A stretch of 26,271 nucleotides of DNA from a virus: IMG/VR virus record IMGVR_UViG_3300045107_000393, positions 1 through 26,271 of that record. One strand, 5' to 3'. The translations under genes were made by a program, and so were the position numbers. Below are positions 15,230-23,041 of the stretch, piece after piece. The notes beneath the pieces were generated by a model. That model saw only the letters and a program-made list of their open reading frames with translations. It made no database searches and was not told the origin of the DNA. How positions within the stretch are numbered: position 1 is the stretch's first letter; each line of letters starts with the position of its first letter.

Positions 15230-15261
15230 AACCCGCCCGGCGGCAACGCTCGGCGGGTTTT
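15230..15261 (+). terminator. terminator-like hairpin
   Basis: AACCCGCC (15230-15237) pairs with GGCGGGTT (15252-15259), with a 14-nt loop, followed by a short T run (15258-15261). It stands 19 nt ahead of the TTG start of the first methyltransferase, so it may be a terminator or a leader attenuator. Confidence 0.5.
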
Positions 15262-15279
15262 GCTTTTGGGACTTCCACT

Positions 15280-16701
15280 TTGAACACGCTCAACGTCGAG
15301 TACCGCAAGGTCGAGGCGCTGATTCCCTACGCCCGCAATCCGCGCACGCACGCCGAGAGCCAGATCGCCAAGATCGCGGCCAGCATCGTCGAGTACGGTT
15401 GGACGAATCCGATCCTGGTCGACGGCGACAACGGCATCATCGCCGGGCACGGGCGTTTGGCCGCTGCGCGCAAGCTCGGCCTGGATCAGGTGCCGGTGAT
15501 CGAACTTGCGCACCTGACCCCGGCGCAGAAGCGCGCGCTCGTCATCGCCGATAACCGGCTGGCGCTGGATGCGGGCTGGGACGAGGAGCTGCTGGCGCTG
15601 GAACTGGCCGAGCTTTCCGAGGCCGGGTACGAGCTGGCGCTGACCGGCTTCGAGCGGTTCGAGATCGACGCGCTGCTGGCCGATGCCGCCATTGCCGATG
15701 AGCCAGAGCAGCAGGATGCGGAAGCTGATGACGAGCCCGACGCCGACGATGACGTGCCGGGTACGCCGGTGGTGCCGGTGTCGCGCCCGGGCGACGTCTG
15801 GCAGCTCGGGGCACACCGCTTGATCTGCGGCGACGCCGCCGACCCGAGCGTGATCGCCGCGCTGATGCAAGGCGACAGCGCGCGGCTGTGCTTCACTTCG
15901 CCGCCCTACGACAACCAGCGCGACTACACCTCGGGCGGGATCAAAGATTGGGATGGCCTGATGCGCGGCGTGTTCGCGCACCTGCCGATGGCCGACGACG
16001 GTCAGGTGCTGGTCAACCTGGGCCTGATCCACCGCGACAACGAGGTGATCCCGTATTGGGACGCGTGGCTCGGCTGGATGCGCCAGCAGGGGTGGCGGCG
16101 CTTTGCGTGGTACGTGTGGGACCAGGGGCCAGGCATGCCCGGCGACTGGGCGGGCCGCTTCGCGCCGAGCTTCGAGTTCGTCTTCCACTTCAACCGGCAG
16201 AGCCGCAAGCCGAACAAGATCGTCCCCTGCAAGCACGCAGGCCAGGAATCCCACCTGCGCGCTGACGGGTCGTCCACCGCGATGCGCGGTAAGGATGGCG
16301 AGGTGGGCGGTTGGACGCACAAGGGGCTGCCCACGCAAGACAACCGCATCCCCGACTCGGTGATCCGCGTGATGCGCCACAAGGGCAAGATCGGTCAGGA
16401 CATCGATCACCCGGCCGTGTTCCCGGTGGCCCTGCCGGAGTTCGTCATCGAGGCCTACACGGACGCGGGCGACATCGTGTTCGAACCCTTCGGCGGCAGC
16501 GGCACGACGATGCTGGCCGCCGAGCGCACCGGTCGCATCTGCCGTACGGTGGAGATCGCGCCCGAGTACGTGGATGTGGCGATCAAGCGCTTCCAGCAGA
16601 ACCACCCTGGTGTGCCGGTCACGCTGCTGGCAACGAGCCAGTTCTTCGAGCAGGTCGCCGCCGAGCGCGCCACCACCCCTGATGCCGAGGTGGCCGCATG
16701 A
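15280..16701 (+). CDS. ParB-domain DNA methyltransferase fusion, TSPPY type
   Basis: 473 residues from TTG 15280, with GGGA upstream; no better in-frame ATG is near and the start fits the paralogue. The ParB N-terminal domain (about 8-130) includes PYARNPRTH, GWTNPIL and GIIAGHGRLAAARKLGL. A beta-class methyltransferase follows, with motif IV TSPPY at 206-210 before the SAM motif EPFGGSGTT near 430. TSPPY occurs in N4-cytosine and some N6-adenine enzymes, so the target base is open. An acidic linker (about 138-160) joins the domains. No restriction enzyme gene is nearby, so this is an orphan phage methyltransferase. Confidence 0.85.
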   Translation: MNTLNVEYRKVEALIPYARNPRTHAESQIAKIAASIVEYGWTNPILVDGDNGIIAGHGRLAAARKLGLDQVPVIELAHLTPAQKRALVIADNRLALDAGWDEELLALELAELSEAGYELALTGFERFEIDALLADAAIADEPEQQDAEADDEPDADDDVPGTPVVPVSRPGDVWQLGAHRLICGDAADPSVIAALMQGDSARLCFTSPPYDNQRDYTSGGIKDWDGLMRGVFAHLPMADDGQVLVNLGLIHRDNEVIPYWDAWLGWMRQQGWRRFAWYVWDQGPGMPGDWAGRFAPSFEFVFHFNRQSRKPNKIVPCKHAGQESHLRADGSSTAMRGKDGEVGGWTHKGLPTQDNRIPDSVIRVMRHKGKIGQDIDHPAVFPVALPEFVIEAYTDAGDIVFEPFGGSGTTMLAAERTGRICRTVEIAPEYVDVAIKRFQQNHPGVPVTLLATSQFFEQVAAERATTPDAEVAA

Positions 16702-16771
16702 CAAAACGACAGGACTGGCGTTTTGCACGCCCGCAGGGCGCCCGTCAGGGTGGCGCACAGGGATGTGCGCC
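16702..16771 (+). promoter_or_regulatory. three consecutive hairpins ahead of second methyltransferase
   Basis: CAAAACG (16702-16708)/CGTTTTG (16719-16725), CGCCC (16728-16732)/GGGCG (16736-16740), and GGCGCAC (16752-16758)/GTGCGCC (16765-16771). The third has the only Shine-Dalgarno-like sequence (AGGGA) in its 6-nt loop, and its stem touches the ATG at 16772. This suggests translational control of the second methyltransferase. Confidence 0.5.
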
Positions 16772-18034
16772 ATGAACTGGCTGGCCGACAAGATCGAACA
16801 GTGGCCGACCGCCAAGTTGCTGCCCTACGCACGCAACGCGCGCACCCATTCCGAGGAGCAGGTGGCGCAGATCGCCGCCAGCATCGCGGAGTTCGGATTC
16901 ACCAATCCGATCCTGGCGGGCAGCGACGGCATCATCGTCGCTGGCCACGGACGTCTCGCCGCCGCCCAGAAGCTCGGGCTGGAGCGCGTGCCGGTGGTCG
17001 TGCTCGATCACCTGACGCCGACCCAGCGCCGGGCGCTCGTCATCGCGGACAACCGCATCGCCGAGAACGCAGGCTGGGATGAGGCGATGCTGCGGATCGA
17101 ACTGGAAGCCTTGCAGCTCGAAGGCTTCGATCTGGACATCACCGGCTTCGACGCCGACGCGCTGGCCGAACTGATTGCGGGCGACGAGCCGGATAACGAG
17201 GGTCAGACAGACGAGGATGCGGTGCCCGAGGTCGGCGAGACGCCCATCTCGCGTCCGGGCGATGTCTGGATCATGGGCCAGCACCGCCTGCTGTGCGGCG
17301 ACTCGACCGTGGTCGAGAGCTACGAGCGGTTGATGCAGGGCGACCTGGCGGACATGGTCTTCACCGACCCGCCGTACAATGTGAACTACGGGAGCAGCCC
17401 GAAGGACAAGCTGCGCGGCAAGGATCGCGCGATTCTGAACGACAACCTGGGGGATGGCTTCTACGACTTCCTGCTGGCGGCGCTGACGCCTACCGTGGCG
17501 CATAGCCGTGGCGGCATCTACGTGGCGATGTCCTCCAGCGAACTCGATGTGCTGCAGGCCGCCTTTCGCGCCGCTGGCGGTCACTGGTCGACCTTCATCA
17601 TCTGGGCGAAGAACACCTTCACGCTGGGTCGTTCCGACTACCAACGCCAGTACGAACCGATTCTGTACGGATGGCCCGAGGGAGCGCATCGGCACTGGTG
17701 TGGCGACCGCGACCAAGGCGACGTGTGGAGCATCAAGAAGCCGCAGAAGAACGACCTGCACCCGACGATGAAGCCGGTGGAGTTGGTCGAGCGAGCCATC
17801 CGCAATTCGAGTCGCCCGGGTAACGTGGTACTCGATCCGTTCGGTGGTTCTGGCACAACGTTGATCGCCGCCGAGAAGTCAGGCCGCATCGCGCGGCTGA
17901 TCGAACTCGATCCGAAGTACGTCGATGTGATCGTGCGCCGGTGGGAGGAGTTCACCGGGAAGCGGGCCACCCGCGAAGCGGATGGCGCGGTGCTTGATCA
18001 GGCGGCCAGCGAGTCCTCGACGATCTCGCAGTGA
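16772..18034 (+). CDS. ParB-domain DNA methyltransferase fusion, TDPPY type
   Basis: 420 residues from ATG 16772; ATG 16763 is possible but would abut the ribosome site. The ParB-type domain (about 10-130: PYARNARTH, GFTNPIL, GHGRLAAAQKLGL) is closely related to that of the preceding gene, so the two are paralogues. The methyltransferase half has TDPPY at 198-202, then HPTMKPVEL and DPFGGSGTT near 361-370. The catalytic halves have diverged more than the ParB halves, which suggests different target sites. The 3' end overlaps the minus-strand gene 17998-18366 by 37 nt. Confidence 0.85.
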   Translation: MNWLADKIEQWPTAKLLPYARNARTHSEEQVAQIAASIAEFGFTNPILAGSDGIIVAGHGRLAAAQKLGLERVPVVVLDHLTPTQRRALVIADNRIAENAGWDEAMLRIELEALQLEGFDLDITGFDADALAELIAGDEPDNEGQTDEDAVPEVGETPISRPGDVWIMGQHRLLCGDSTVVESYERLMQGDLADMVFTDPPYNVNYGSSPKDKLRGKDRAILNDNLGDGFYDFLLAALTPTVAHSRGGIYVAMSSSELDVLQAAFRAAGGHWSTFIIWAKNTFTLGRSDYQRQYEPILYGWPEGAHRHWCGDRDQGDVWSIKKPQKNDLHPTMKPVELVERAIRNSSRPGNVVLDPFGGSGTTLIAAEKSGRIARLIELDPKYVDVIVRRWEEFTGKRATREADGAVLDQAASESSTISQ

Positions 18035-18366
18035 ATCACGAAGCCCGTCAGGTAAGGCAGGCCGCGCGGGATGCCATAGTCTTTGCTGGTCTGGCGGCCA
18101 ATCGTCCAGCCCATCCAGCGTTGGGTGGCTGCGTTGATCGCCTCCTGCAAGGCTTGGCCTTGGTACAACCCGTTCTGAACGTCGTCCGCAAAGTGGCGGC
18201 CGTGGCGGCTGTCGAGGAAGGCCCGAACCGATTCGAGGGGCTGGCCGGTGGCGTCCGAGATGGCGGCCATTGCCAGGGCCCATGCAGCGCTGGCGTGTTC
18301 GTTCATCGTGCCCCAAAAGCCCCAGGCCTCGTTCTGGGTGGCGGGGATCTGCGTGGTGGTGTTCAT
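17998..18366 (-). CDS. small prophage protein, unknown
   Basis: 122 residues from ATG 18366, with AAGGAG 7 nt upstream; longer in-frame starts lack such a site. Contains EAWGFWGTMNEHASAAWALAM, a helical Ala-rich segment, then HFADDVQNGL and a Trp/Gly-rich part (RWMGWTIGRQTSKDYGIPRG). No known domain recognised. Its end overlaps the methyltransferase gene on the other strand. The 28-bp element shared by this gene group lies 39 nt ahead of its start. Confidence 0.7.
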   Translation of the reverse strand: MNTTTQIPATQNEAWGFWGTMNEHASAAWALAMAAISDATGQPLESVRAFLDSRHGRHFADDVQNGLYQGQALQEAINAATQRWMGWTIGRQTSKDYGIPRGLPYLTGFVIHCEIVEDSLAA

Positions 18367-18405
18367 CTCTGGCTCCTTCGGGTTGATCGTTGCGACACCC
18401 GTAGT

Positions 18406-18433
18406 AACGCGCTGTTCGATTGAGAAGCCAAGC
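18406..18433 (-). repeat. shared 28-bp leader element, copy 1
   Basis: AACGCGCTGTTC, six variable bases, GAAGCCAAGC (plus-strand reading). It lies 39 nt upstream of the minus-strand start at 18366. GCCAAGC also pairs with GCTTGGC (18437-18443) to form a hairpin just after the stop of the upstream minus-strand gene. Confidence 0.7.
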
Positions 18434-18463
18434 GCCGCTTGGCCTCTTTCTCGATCTTTCTGA

Positions 18464-18985
18464 TCAGGCAATGCGGTAGACCCGCTCGCCGCCCTGCGGC
18501 TTGTCCGACACGATGGTCAGGCCCAGCTTCTTCTTGAACGCCCCGGCGAAGGTGCCGCGCACCGTGTGCGCCTGCCAGCCGGTGGCGGCGCAAATCTGGC
18601 CAATGGTCGCGCCCTCGGGGCGTTGCAGCATCCGGATCACTTCGGCTTGCTTGCTGTTGTCGCGCGTGCGCGGCTTGGCCTTTGTCGGCGCTTGCGTCCA
18701 CGTCGCTTCGGCGGCGGCAACAGCCTGCTCCAGTTCGGCATCGACTTCCGGCGTCGGCTGCGGGATCGTGGGGCGCTTCATTCCCAAGGCGTCGTAGCCC
18801 TCGGCGGCGACACACCACCCGTCGCCGTCGGGCGTGATCAGGGCGCGGTTGAACATCCCGTCGAGCACCTTCTTGCGTGCGCCGCCTTTGATGTTGTCGG
18901 GGAACCAGTCGATCTTGCCGGCGGTGTGGTTGATGGCGTATGCCAGGATGGCGTGTTGCGCCGGGGTGAGTTGGACGGTGGTCAT
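18464..18985 (-). CDS. DUF3489 protein
   Basis: 173 residues; ATG 18985 has AAGGAG 8 nt upstream. The C-terminal 60 residues (SKQAEVIRMLQRPEGATIGQI, then TGWQAHTVRGTFAGAFKKKLGLTI and GERVYRI) are a clear DUF3489 winged-helix-like domain. The N-terminal 75 residues form a second unit (LTPAQHAILAYAINHTAGKI, GGARKKVLDGMFNRALI) that also looks HTH-like. A Pro/Ala linker joins them. Probable DNA-binding protein; target unknown. Confidence 0.85.
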   Translation of the reverse strand: MTTVQLTPAQHAILAYAINHTAGKIDWFPDNIKGGARKKVLDGMFNRALITPDGDGWCVAAEGYDALGMKRPTIPQPTPEVDAELEQAVAAAEATWTQAPTKAKPRTRDNSKQAEVIRMLQRPEGATIGQICAATGWQAHTVRGTFAGAFKKKLGLTIVSDKPQGGERVYRIA

Positions 18986-19021
18986 TTGCTGCTCCTTCTG
19001 GGTGGTGATGACGATGTGATG

Positions 19022-19049
19022 AACGCGCTGTTCAAGAGTGAAGCCAAGC
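19022..19049 (-). repeat. shared 28-bp leader element, copy 2
   Basis: The same two blocks with identical 6-nt spacing, 36 nt upstream of the DUF3489 start at 18985. GAAGCCAAGC (19040-19049) pairs with GCTTGGCTTC (19057-19066) in a perfect 10-bp stem shortly after the stop of the DUF6900 gene. The hairpin has no T run, so terminator activity is uncertain. Confidence 0.72.
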
Positions 19050-19078
19050 GATTTCTGCTTGGCTTCGTCGGTTTCCGA

Positions 19079-19285
19079 TCAGTCCTTGGCGATTTCCGCG
19101 TCCTTGGCCTTCGGGTTCGATGCGGCAAATTCGACGCCGGCCTGGAAGGCTGCTTCCAACGCGTCCTTGAGGCACCACACTGCCGTGTCGTGGAAGTCCA
19201 GGCTGTCGGCGTGGCGGGTTTGCAGGGTGTCGATGCCCAGATGCTTCTGGGCGATGAGGGTGAGGATGGTGTCGATCTGGCTCAT
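19079..19285 (-). CDS. DUF6900 protein
   Basis: 68 residues; ATG 19285 has AGAGGAA upstream. ILTLIAQKHLGIDTLQTRHAD, then SLDFHDTAVWCLKDALEAAFQAG matches the small family I recall as DUF6900, common on plasmids and prophages beside DUF3489-type genes. Two helical segments; no catalytic motif. Function unknown. Confidence 0.8.
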   Translation of the reverse strand: MSQIDTILTLIAQKHLGIDTLQTRHADSLDFHDTAVWCLKDALEAAFQAGVEFAASNPKAKDAEIAKD

Positions 19286-19324
19286 GGCGTGTTCCTCTCG
19301 AGGGATGGTTGGCGTGACGTGATG

Positions 19325-19352
19325 AACGCGCTGTTCGCCGGTGAAGCCAAGC
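19325..19352 (-). repeat. shared 28-bp leader element, copy 3
   Basis: Third copy with the same spacing, 39 nt upstream of the DUF6900 start at 19285. Unlike copies 1 and 2 there is no complementary GCTTGGC arm next to it, and no minus-strand gene ends here. The hairpin arm is therefore seen only where an upstream gene ends. Confidence 0.7.
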
Positions 19353-19395
19353 TCGAAACGCAGGAATGACGAACAAATGATTGAAGAAGGTGACG

Positions 19396-19956
19396 ATGGG
19401 ACTCTCGATTCGCGCCTACGCGCGCCACCGTGGCGTGTCGCACGTGGCCGTGAAGAAGGCCATCGACACCGGGCGCATCACGCCGCTTCCCGACGGCACC
19501 ATTGATCCGCAGGCGGCCGACGCGCAGTGGGCACAAAACACATTGCAGCCGCGCAGGGCCGCAGCAGCCGACAAGGCGCCTGCAACGAAAGTGCGTGTAG
19601 AACCGGCGACGCCACCGCCTCCTCGTGAAACGCCGGAGGTCGCTACGCCGCCGCTATCGGCGGGCGGCACCTCACTGCTGCAGGCACGCACCGTCAACGA
19701 GGTGCTCAAGGCCCAGCTCAACAAGGTGGAGCTGGCCCACCGAAAAAGGGAACTGGTCGACCGGGCGCAGGCGGTCGCGCACGTGTTCAAGCTGGCGCGC
19801 ATCGAGCGCGACGCCTGGCTCAACTGGCCGGCGCGCGTGTCCGGGCAGATGGCATCCACGCTCGGCGTCGACCCGCACACGATGCACGTGGCGCTGGAGG
19901 CCGCCGTGCGTGAGCACCTGATCGAGTTGGGCGAGCTGCGCCCGCGGGTGGATTGA
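19396..19956 (+). CDS. terminase small subunit (Nu1-like)
   Basis: 186 residues from ATG 19396, with AGAAGG 5 nt upstream; TTG 19381 is a less likely start. The N-terminal HTH (SIRAYARHRGVSHVAVKKAIDTGRI) reads DNA at the packaging site. A Pro/Ala-rich linker (about 50-90) and a helical C-terminal part (AQLNKVELAHRKRELVDRAQ, then HVALEAAVREHLIELGEL) for assembly with the large subunit follow. The next gene encodes the GpA-type large subunit, supporting the call. Confidence 0.85.
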   Translation: MGLSIRAYARHRGVSHVAVKKAIDTGRITPLPDGTIDPQAADAQWAQNTLQPRRAAAADKAPATKVRVEPATPPPPRETPEVATPPLSAGGTSLLQARTVNEVLKAQLNKVELAHRKRELVDRAQAVAHVFKLARIERDAWLNWPARVSGQMASTLGVDPHTMHVALEAAVREHLIELGELRPRVD

Positions 19957-19958
19957 CA

Positions 19959-21917
19959 ATGGATGACTACGAAGGCGCCGACGAGATTGAACGCGCGTGG
20001 CGCGACGGGCTGACGCCCGATCCGCTGCTCACCGTGTCCGAATGGGCGGATCGGCACCGGATGCTCTCCAGCAAGGCCTCTGCCGAGCCCGGGCGCTGGC
20101 GTACCAGCCGCACGCCGTACCTCAAGGCCATCATGGACTGCCTGTCGCCGACCTCGCCGGTCGAGCGTGTGGTGTTCATGAAGGCCGCGCAGCTTGGCGC
20201 GACCGAAATGGGATCGAACTGGATCGGCTATGTGATCCACCACGCACCCGGGCCGATGATGGCGGTATGGCCGACGGTGGAGATGGCCAAGCGCAACTCC
20301 AAGCAGCGGATCGACCCGCTGATCGAGGAATCGTCCGCCTTGGCCGAACTGATCGCCCCGGCGCGCTCGCGCGACTCAGGCAACACCATTCTGGCCAAGG
20401 AGTTCCGGGGCGGCGTGCTGGTGATGACGGGGGCCAACAGCGCGGTGGGCCTGCGCTCGATGCCGGTGCGGTATCTGTTTCTCGACGAGGTTGACGGGTA
20501 TCCGCTGGACGTCGAGGGTGAAGGCGATGCGATCTCGCTGGCCGAGGCGCGCACGCGCACCTTTGCGCGGCGCAAGATCTTCATCGTCTCGACGCCGACG
20601 ATTTCGGGGGCATCGGCCATTGAGCGCGAGTACGAGGCCAGCGACCAACGTCGCTACTTCGTGCCGTGTCCGCATTGCTCACACCGGCAGTGGCTGCGTT
20701 TCGAGCAGCTGCGTTGGGATAAAGGGCAACCGGAAACCGCCGCCTACATCTGCGAGTCGTGTGACACGGCTATCCCTGAGCATCACAAAACGTGGATGCT
20801 GGAGCACGGCGAGTGGCGCGCGATGGCCCCGGAGAACGGCGCCAAGACGGCGGGTTTTCACCTGTCCTCGCTGTACAGCCCGGTGGGCTGGCGTTCGTGG
20901 CGCGAGATCGCCGCTGCGTGGGAGAGCGCGGTCAACAAGGAATCAGGATCGGCCGCCGCCATCAAGACCTTCAAGAACACCGAACTGGGCGAGACCTGGG
21001 TCGAGGAAGGTGAAGCACCCGACTGGCAACGGCTGGTCGAGCGCCGTGAGGATTACCGCATTGGCAGTGTGCCGCTGGGCGGTCTGCTGCTGGTTGGCGG
21101 CGCGGACGTGCAGAAAGATCGCATCGAAGCGTCGGTCTGGGCCTTTGGGCGCGGCAAGGAGTCGTGGCTGGTCGAGCACCGCGTGCTGATGGGTGACACC
21201 GCCCGCGACGCGGTGTGGAAGCGCCTTGCTGAAATGCTGGCCGAAACCTGGACGCATGCCTCGGGCGCATCGATGCCGCTGGCCCGCTTTGCACTGGATA
21301 CCGGGTTTGCAACGCAGGAGGCCTACGCCTTCGTGCGGGCTTGCCGCGATTCGCGTGTGATGGCGGTCAAGGGTGTGGCTCGTGGTGCAGCCCTGATCGG
21401 CACGCCGACCGCCATCGATGTCTCGCAGGGTGGCAAGAAGCTGCGCCGGGGCATCAAGGTGTACTCGGTGGCGGTCAGCATCGCCAAGCTGGAGTTCTAC
21501 AACAACCTGCGCAAGAGCGCGGAGGTGGCCGAGGACGGCGTGACGGTGACCTACCCGGCCGGCTTCGTCCACCTGCCCAAGATCGACGCTGAGTTCATCC
21601 AGCAACTCTGCGCGGAACAACTGATTACCCGCCGCGACCGCAACGGCTTCCCGGTGCGTGAGTGGCAAAAGATGCGTGAGCGCAATGAGGCGCTCGACTG
21701 CTACGTCTACGCCCGTGCGGCTGCATCGGCGGCGGGTCTGGATCGCTTCGAGGAACGTCACTGGCGGGAACTGGAGCGACAACTGGGGCTGGCCGGTCCG
21801 CCAGCCCTTGAAACACCTACTGAATCGATCAACGAGGCCACCCAACGCGGTGGCCTCGCTGTTTCTGGCAATCGCAACACCGGTCGGCGCGTGATCAAAA
21901 GCCGCTGGCTGTCCTGA
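19959..21917 (+). CDS. terminase large subunit (GpA family)
   Basis: 652 residues from ATG 19959; TTG 19953 overlapping the previous stop is an alternative. ATPase domain: variant Walker A in FMKAAQLGATE (about 74-83) and Walker B FLDEVD (D176, E177). Four cysteines (about 237, 240, 265, 268; PCPHC and CESC) form a zinc site typical of lambda-type GpA. The C-terminal nuclease region includes GGADVQKDRIEASVWAFG and FALDTGFATQEAY. It cuts concatemers and drives DNA into the head. Confidence 0.92.
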   Translation: MDDYEGADEIERAWRDGLTPDPLLTVSEWADRHRMLSSKASAEPGRWRTSRTPYLKAIMDCLSPTSPVERVVFMKAAQLGATEMGSNWIGYVIHHAPGPMMAVWPTVEMAKRNSKQRIDPLIEESSALAELIAPARSRDSGNTILAKEFRGGVLVMTGANSAVGLRSMPVRYLFLDEVDGYPLDVEGEGDAISLAEARTRTFARRKIFIVSTPTISGASAIEREYEASDQRRYFVPCPHCSHRQWLRFEQLRWDKGQPETAAYICESCDTAIPEHHKTWMLEHGEWRAMAPENGAKTAGFHLSSLYSPVGWRSWREIAAAWESAVNKESGSAAAIKTFKNTELGETWVEEGEAPDWQRLVERREDYRIGSVPLGGLLLVGGADVQKDRIEASVWAFGRGKESWLVEHRVLMGDTARDAVWKRLAEMLAETWTHASGASMPLARFALDTGFATQEAYAFVRACRDSRVMAVKGVARGAALIGTPTAIDVSQGGKKLRRGIKVYSVAVSIAKLEFYNNLRKSAEVAEDGVTVTYPAGFVHLPKIDAEFIQQLCAEQLITRRDRNGFPVREWQKMRERNEALDCYVYARAAASAAGLDRFEERHWRELERQLGLAGPPALETPTESINEATQRGGLAVSGNRNTGRRVIKSRWLS

Positions 21918-21934
21918 CACCTCAAGGAGAAAAC

Positions 21935-22426
21935 ATGTCCCTCGCCACTCGCATCGAAAGCCTGGTCATCCGCGTCGCGCAGGAGTTCAACGACGTCCGC
22001 GCCAAGGCGGGCAACCTGGCCAACCTCACCACGACTGACAAGTCGAATCTCGTGGCGGCCATCAATGAACTGCAGGCTGCCGTTGCCGCATCCAGCGCCA
22101 TCGATGACGCACAGATCAGCACGAGCACCACCTATTCCTCGAGCAAGATCGTCACGCTGCTCGACGCGCTCAAAGCCGAGATTCTGGGCGGCGCCGATGC
22201 CGCCTACGACACGCTGGTGGAAATCCAGCAACTGCTGCAAAACGGCACCAGCGGTCTGGATGCGCTGCTCGCCGCCGTGAACAACCGCGTGCGCTTCGAT
22301 GCGGCGCAGTCGCTGACCGTGGCCGAGCAACTTCAGGCTCGCAGCAACATCGGCGCTGTCGCCGCCAGCGACGTTGGCAACACCGACACAGACTTCGTCG
22401 CCGTGTTCGAAGGCGCACTGGTCTGA
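21935..22426 (+). CDS. tail-fibre-like phage protein
   Basis: 163 residues; AAGGAG lies just ahead of ATG 21935. The N-terminus MSLATRIESLVIRVAQEFNDVRAKAG is helical. The middle (LTTTDKSNLVAAINELQAAV) and end (AAQSLTVAEQLQARSNIGAV) carry motifs common in phage tail fibre and tail-needle proteins. Its position between terminase and gpW is unusual. Its stop shares one base with the next start. Structural role likely, exact one unknown. Confidence 0.68.
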   Translation: MSLATRIESLVIRVAQEFNDVRAKAGNLANLTTTDKSNLVAAINELQAAVAASSAIDDAQISTSTTYSSSKIVTLLDALKAEILGGADAAYDTLVEIQQLLQNGTSGLDALLAAVNNRVRFDAAQSLTVAEQLQARSNIGAVAASDVGNTDTDFVAVFEGALV

Positions 22427-22818
22427 TGAGCCTTGCGTCGCGCATCAGTGCGCTGGCCAGCCGTGTCGGACTCGAGGTCAAGACCAAGATCGACGCCACC
22501 CACCCAGGCCTCGCCCGGGCGTGGGTGTGCTTCGGCTACGTCGGCAACCAGATCGTCGTGCGGTCGTCGCACAACGTGGCCAGCGTGACCCGGACGGCAA
22601 CGGGCCGCTACCGCGTCACTTTCGCCACCGCCATGCCAGACGCCAACTACTGCTGGACGGCGCTTGCCCGCAGCAGCACCAACAGCGGCACGCAGCGCAT
22701 TGCCATCGTGCGATCCAGCACCGACCAGAAGACCGCCCAGTTCGTCGACATCAGTTGCGCGACGACCTCAGCGTCGTTTTCCGATTCCTCCGAAATCAAC
22801 CTCACGGTGTACCGCTGA
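22426..22818 (+). CDS. tail-fibre C-terminal-like protein
   Basis: 130 residues. The core ARAWVCFGYVGNQIVVRSSHN, then GRYRVTFATAMPDANYCWTALAR matches the beta-rich C-terminal domain found at the tip of many tail fibres. The first 20 residues (MSLASRISALASRVGLEVK) resemble the start of the preceding protein, as if both carry the same attachment peptide. Both junctions share single bases (TGATG), so translation is coupled from the upstream fibre-like gene to gpW. Confidence 0.72.
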   Translation: MSLASRISALASRVGLEVKTKIDATHPGLARAWVCFGYVGNQIVVRSSHNVASVTRTATGRYRVTFATAMPDANYCWTALARSSTNSGTQRIAIVRSSTDQKTAQFVDISCATTSASFSDSSEINLTVYR

Positions 22819-23039
22819 TGGCCTACACACAAGCACACCTCGACGCACTGGAAGCGGCGCTGGTCAAGGGCGAAAAGCGCGTGATCTTTGGCGACAAGAC
22901 CGTCGAGTACCGCAGCGTCGATGAACTCCAGGCCGCCATTGCGGCGGTCAAGCGCGACCTCTTCGAGCAGGCCGTGGACACCGGGCTGTGGCCTGGCGCG
23001 CCACGCCAGATCCGGGTCACCACCGGCAAAGGGTTCTGA
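22818..23039 (+). CDS. head-tail joining protein gpW-like
   Basis: 73 residues, close to lambda gpW (68). LDALEAALVKGEKRVIFGDKTVEYRS and VDELQAAIAAVKRDL give the gpW pattern of helix, beta-hairpin and helix. In lambda gpW seals the filled head ahead of tail joining. It lies between terminase and portal, as in lambda. The portal gene starts 2 nt after its stop. Confidence 0.85.
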   Translation: MAYTQAHLDALEAALVKGEKRVIFGDKTVEYRSVDELQAAIAAVKRDLFEQAVDTGLWPGAPRQIRVTTGKGF

Positions 23040-23041
23040 AC

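Larger units (their letters stand above)
14923..15279. other. 357-nt noncoding block before the methyltransferases
   Basis: No supported gene. It holds direct TGCTGCCAT repeats near 14952, a GC-rich hairpin-like stretch ending in six T (about 15110-15132), four GTTACC repeats (15152-15207) and a terminator-like hairpin at 15230-15261. No clear sigma70 promoter was found; TAGTAT at about 15018 lacks a well-spaced -35. It separates the early replication block from the methyltransferase genes and probably contains control sites. Confidence 0.5.
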
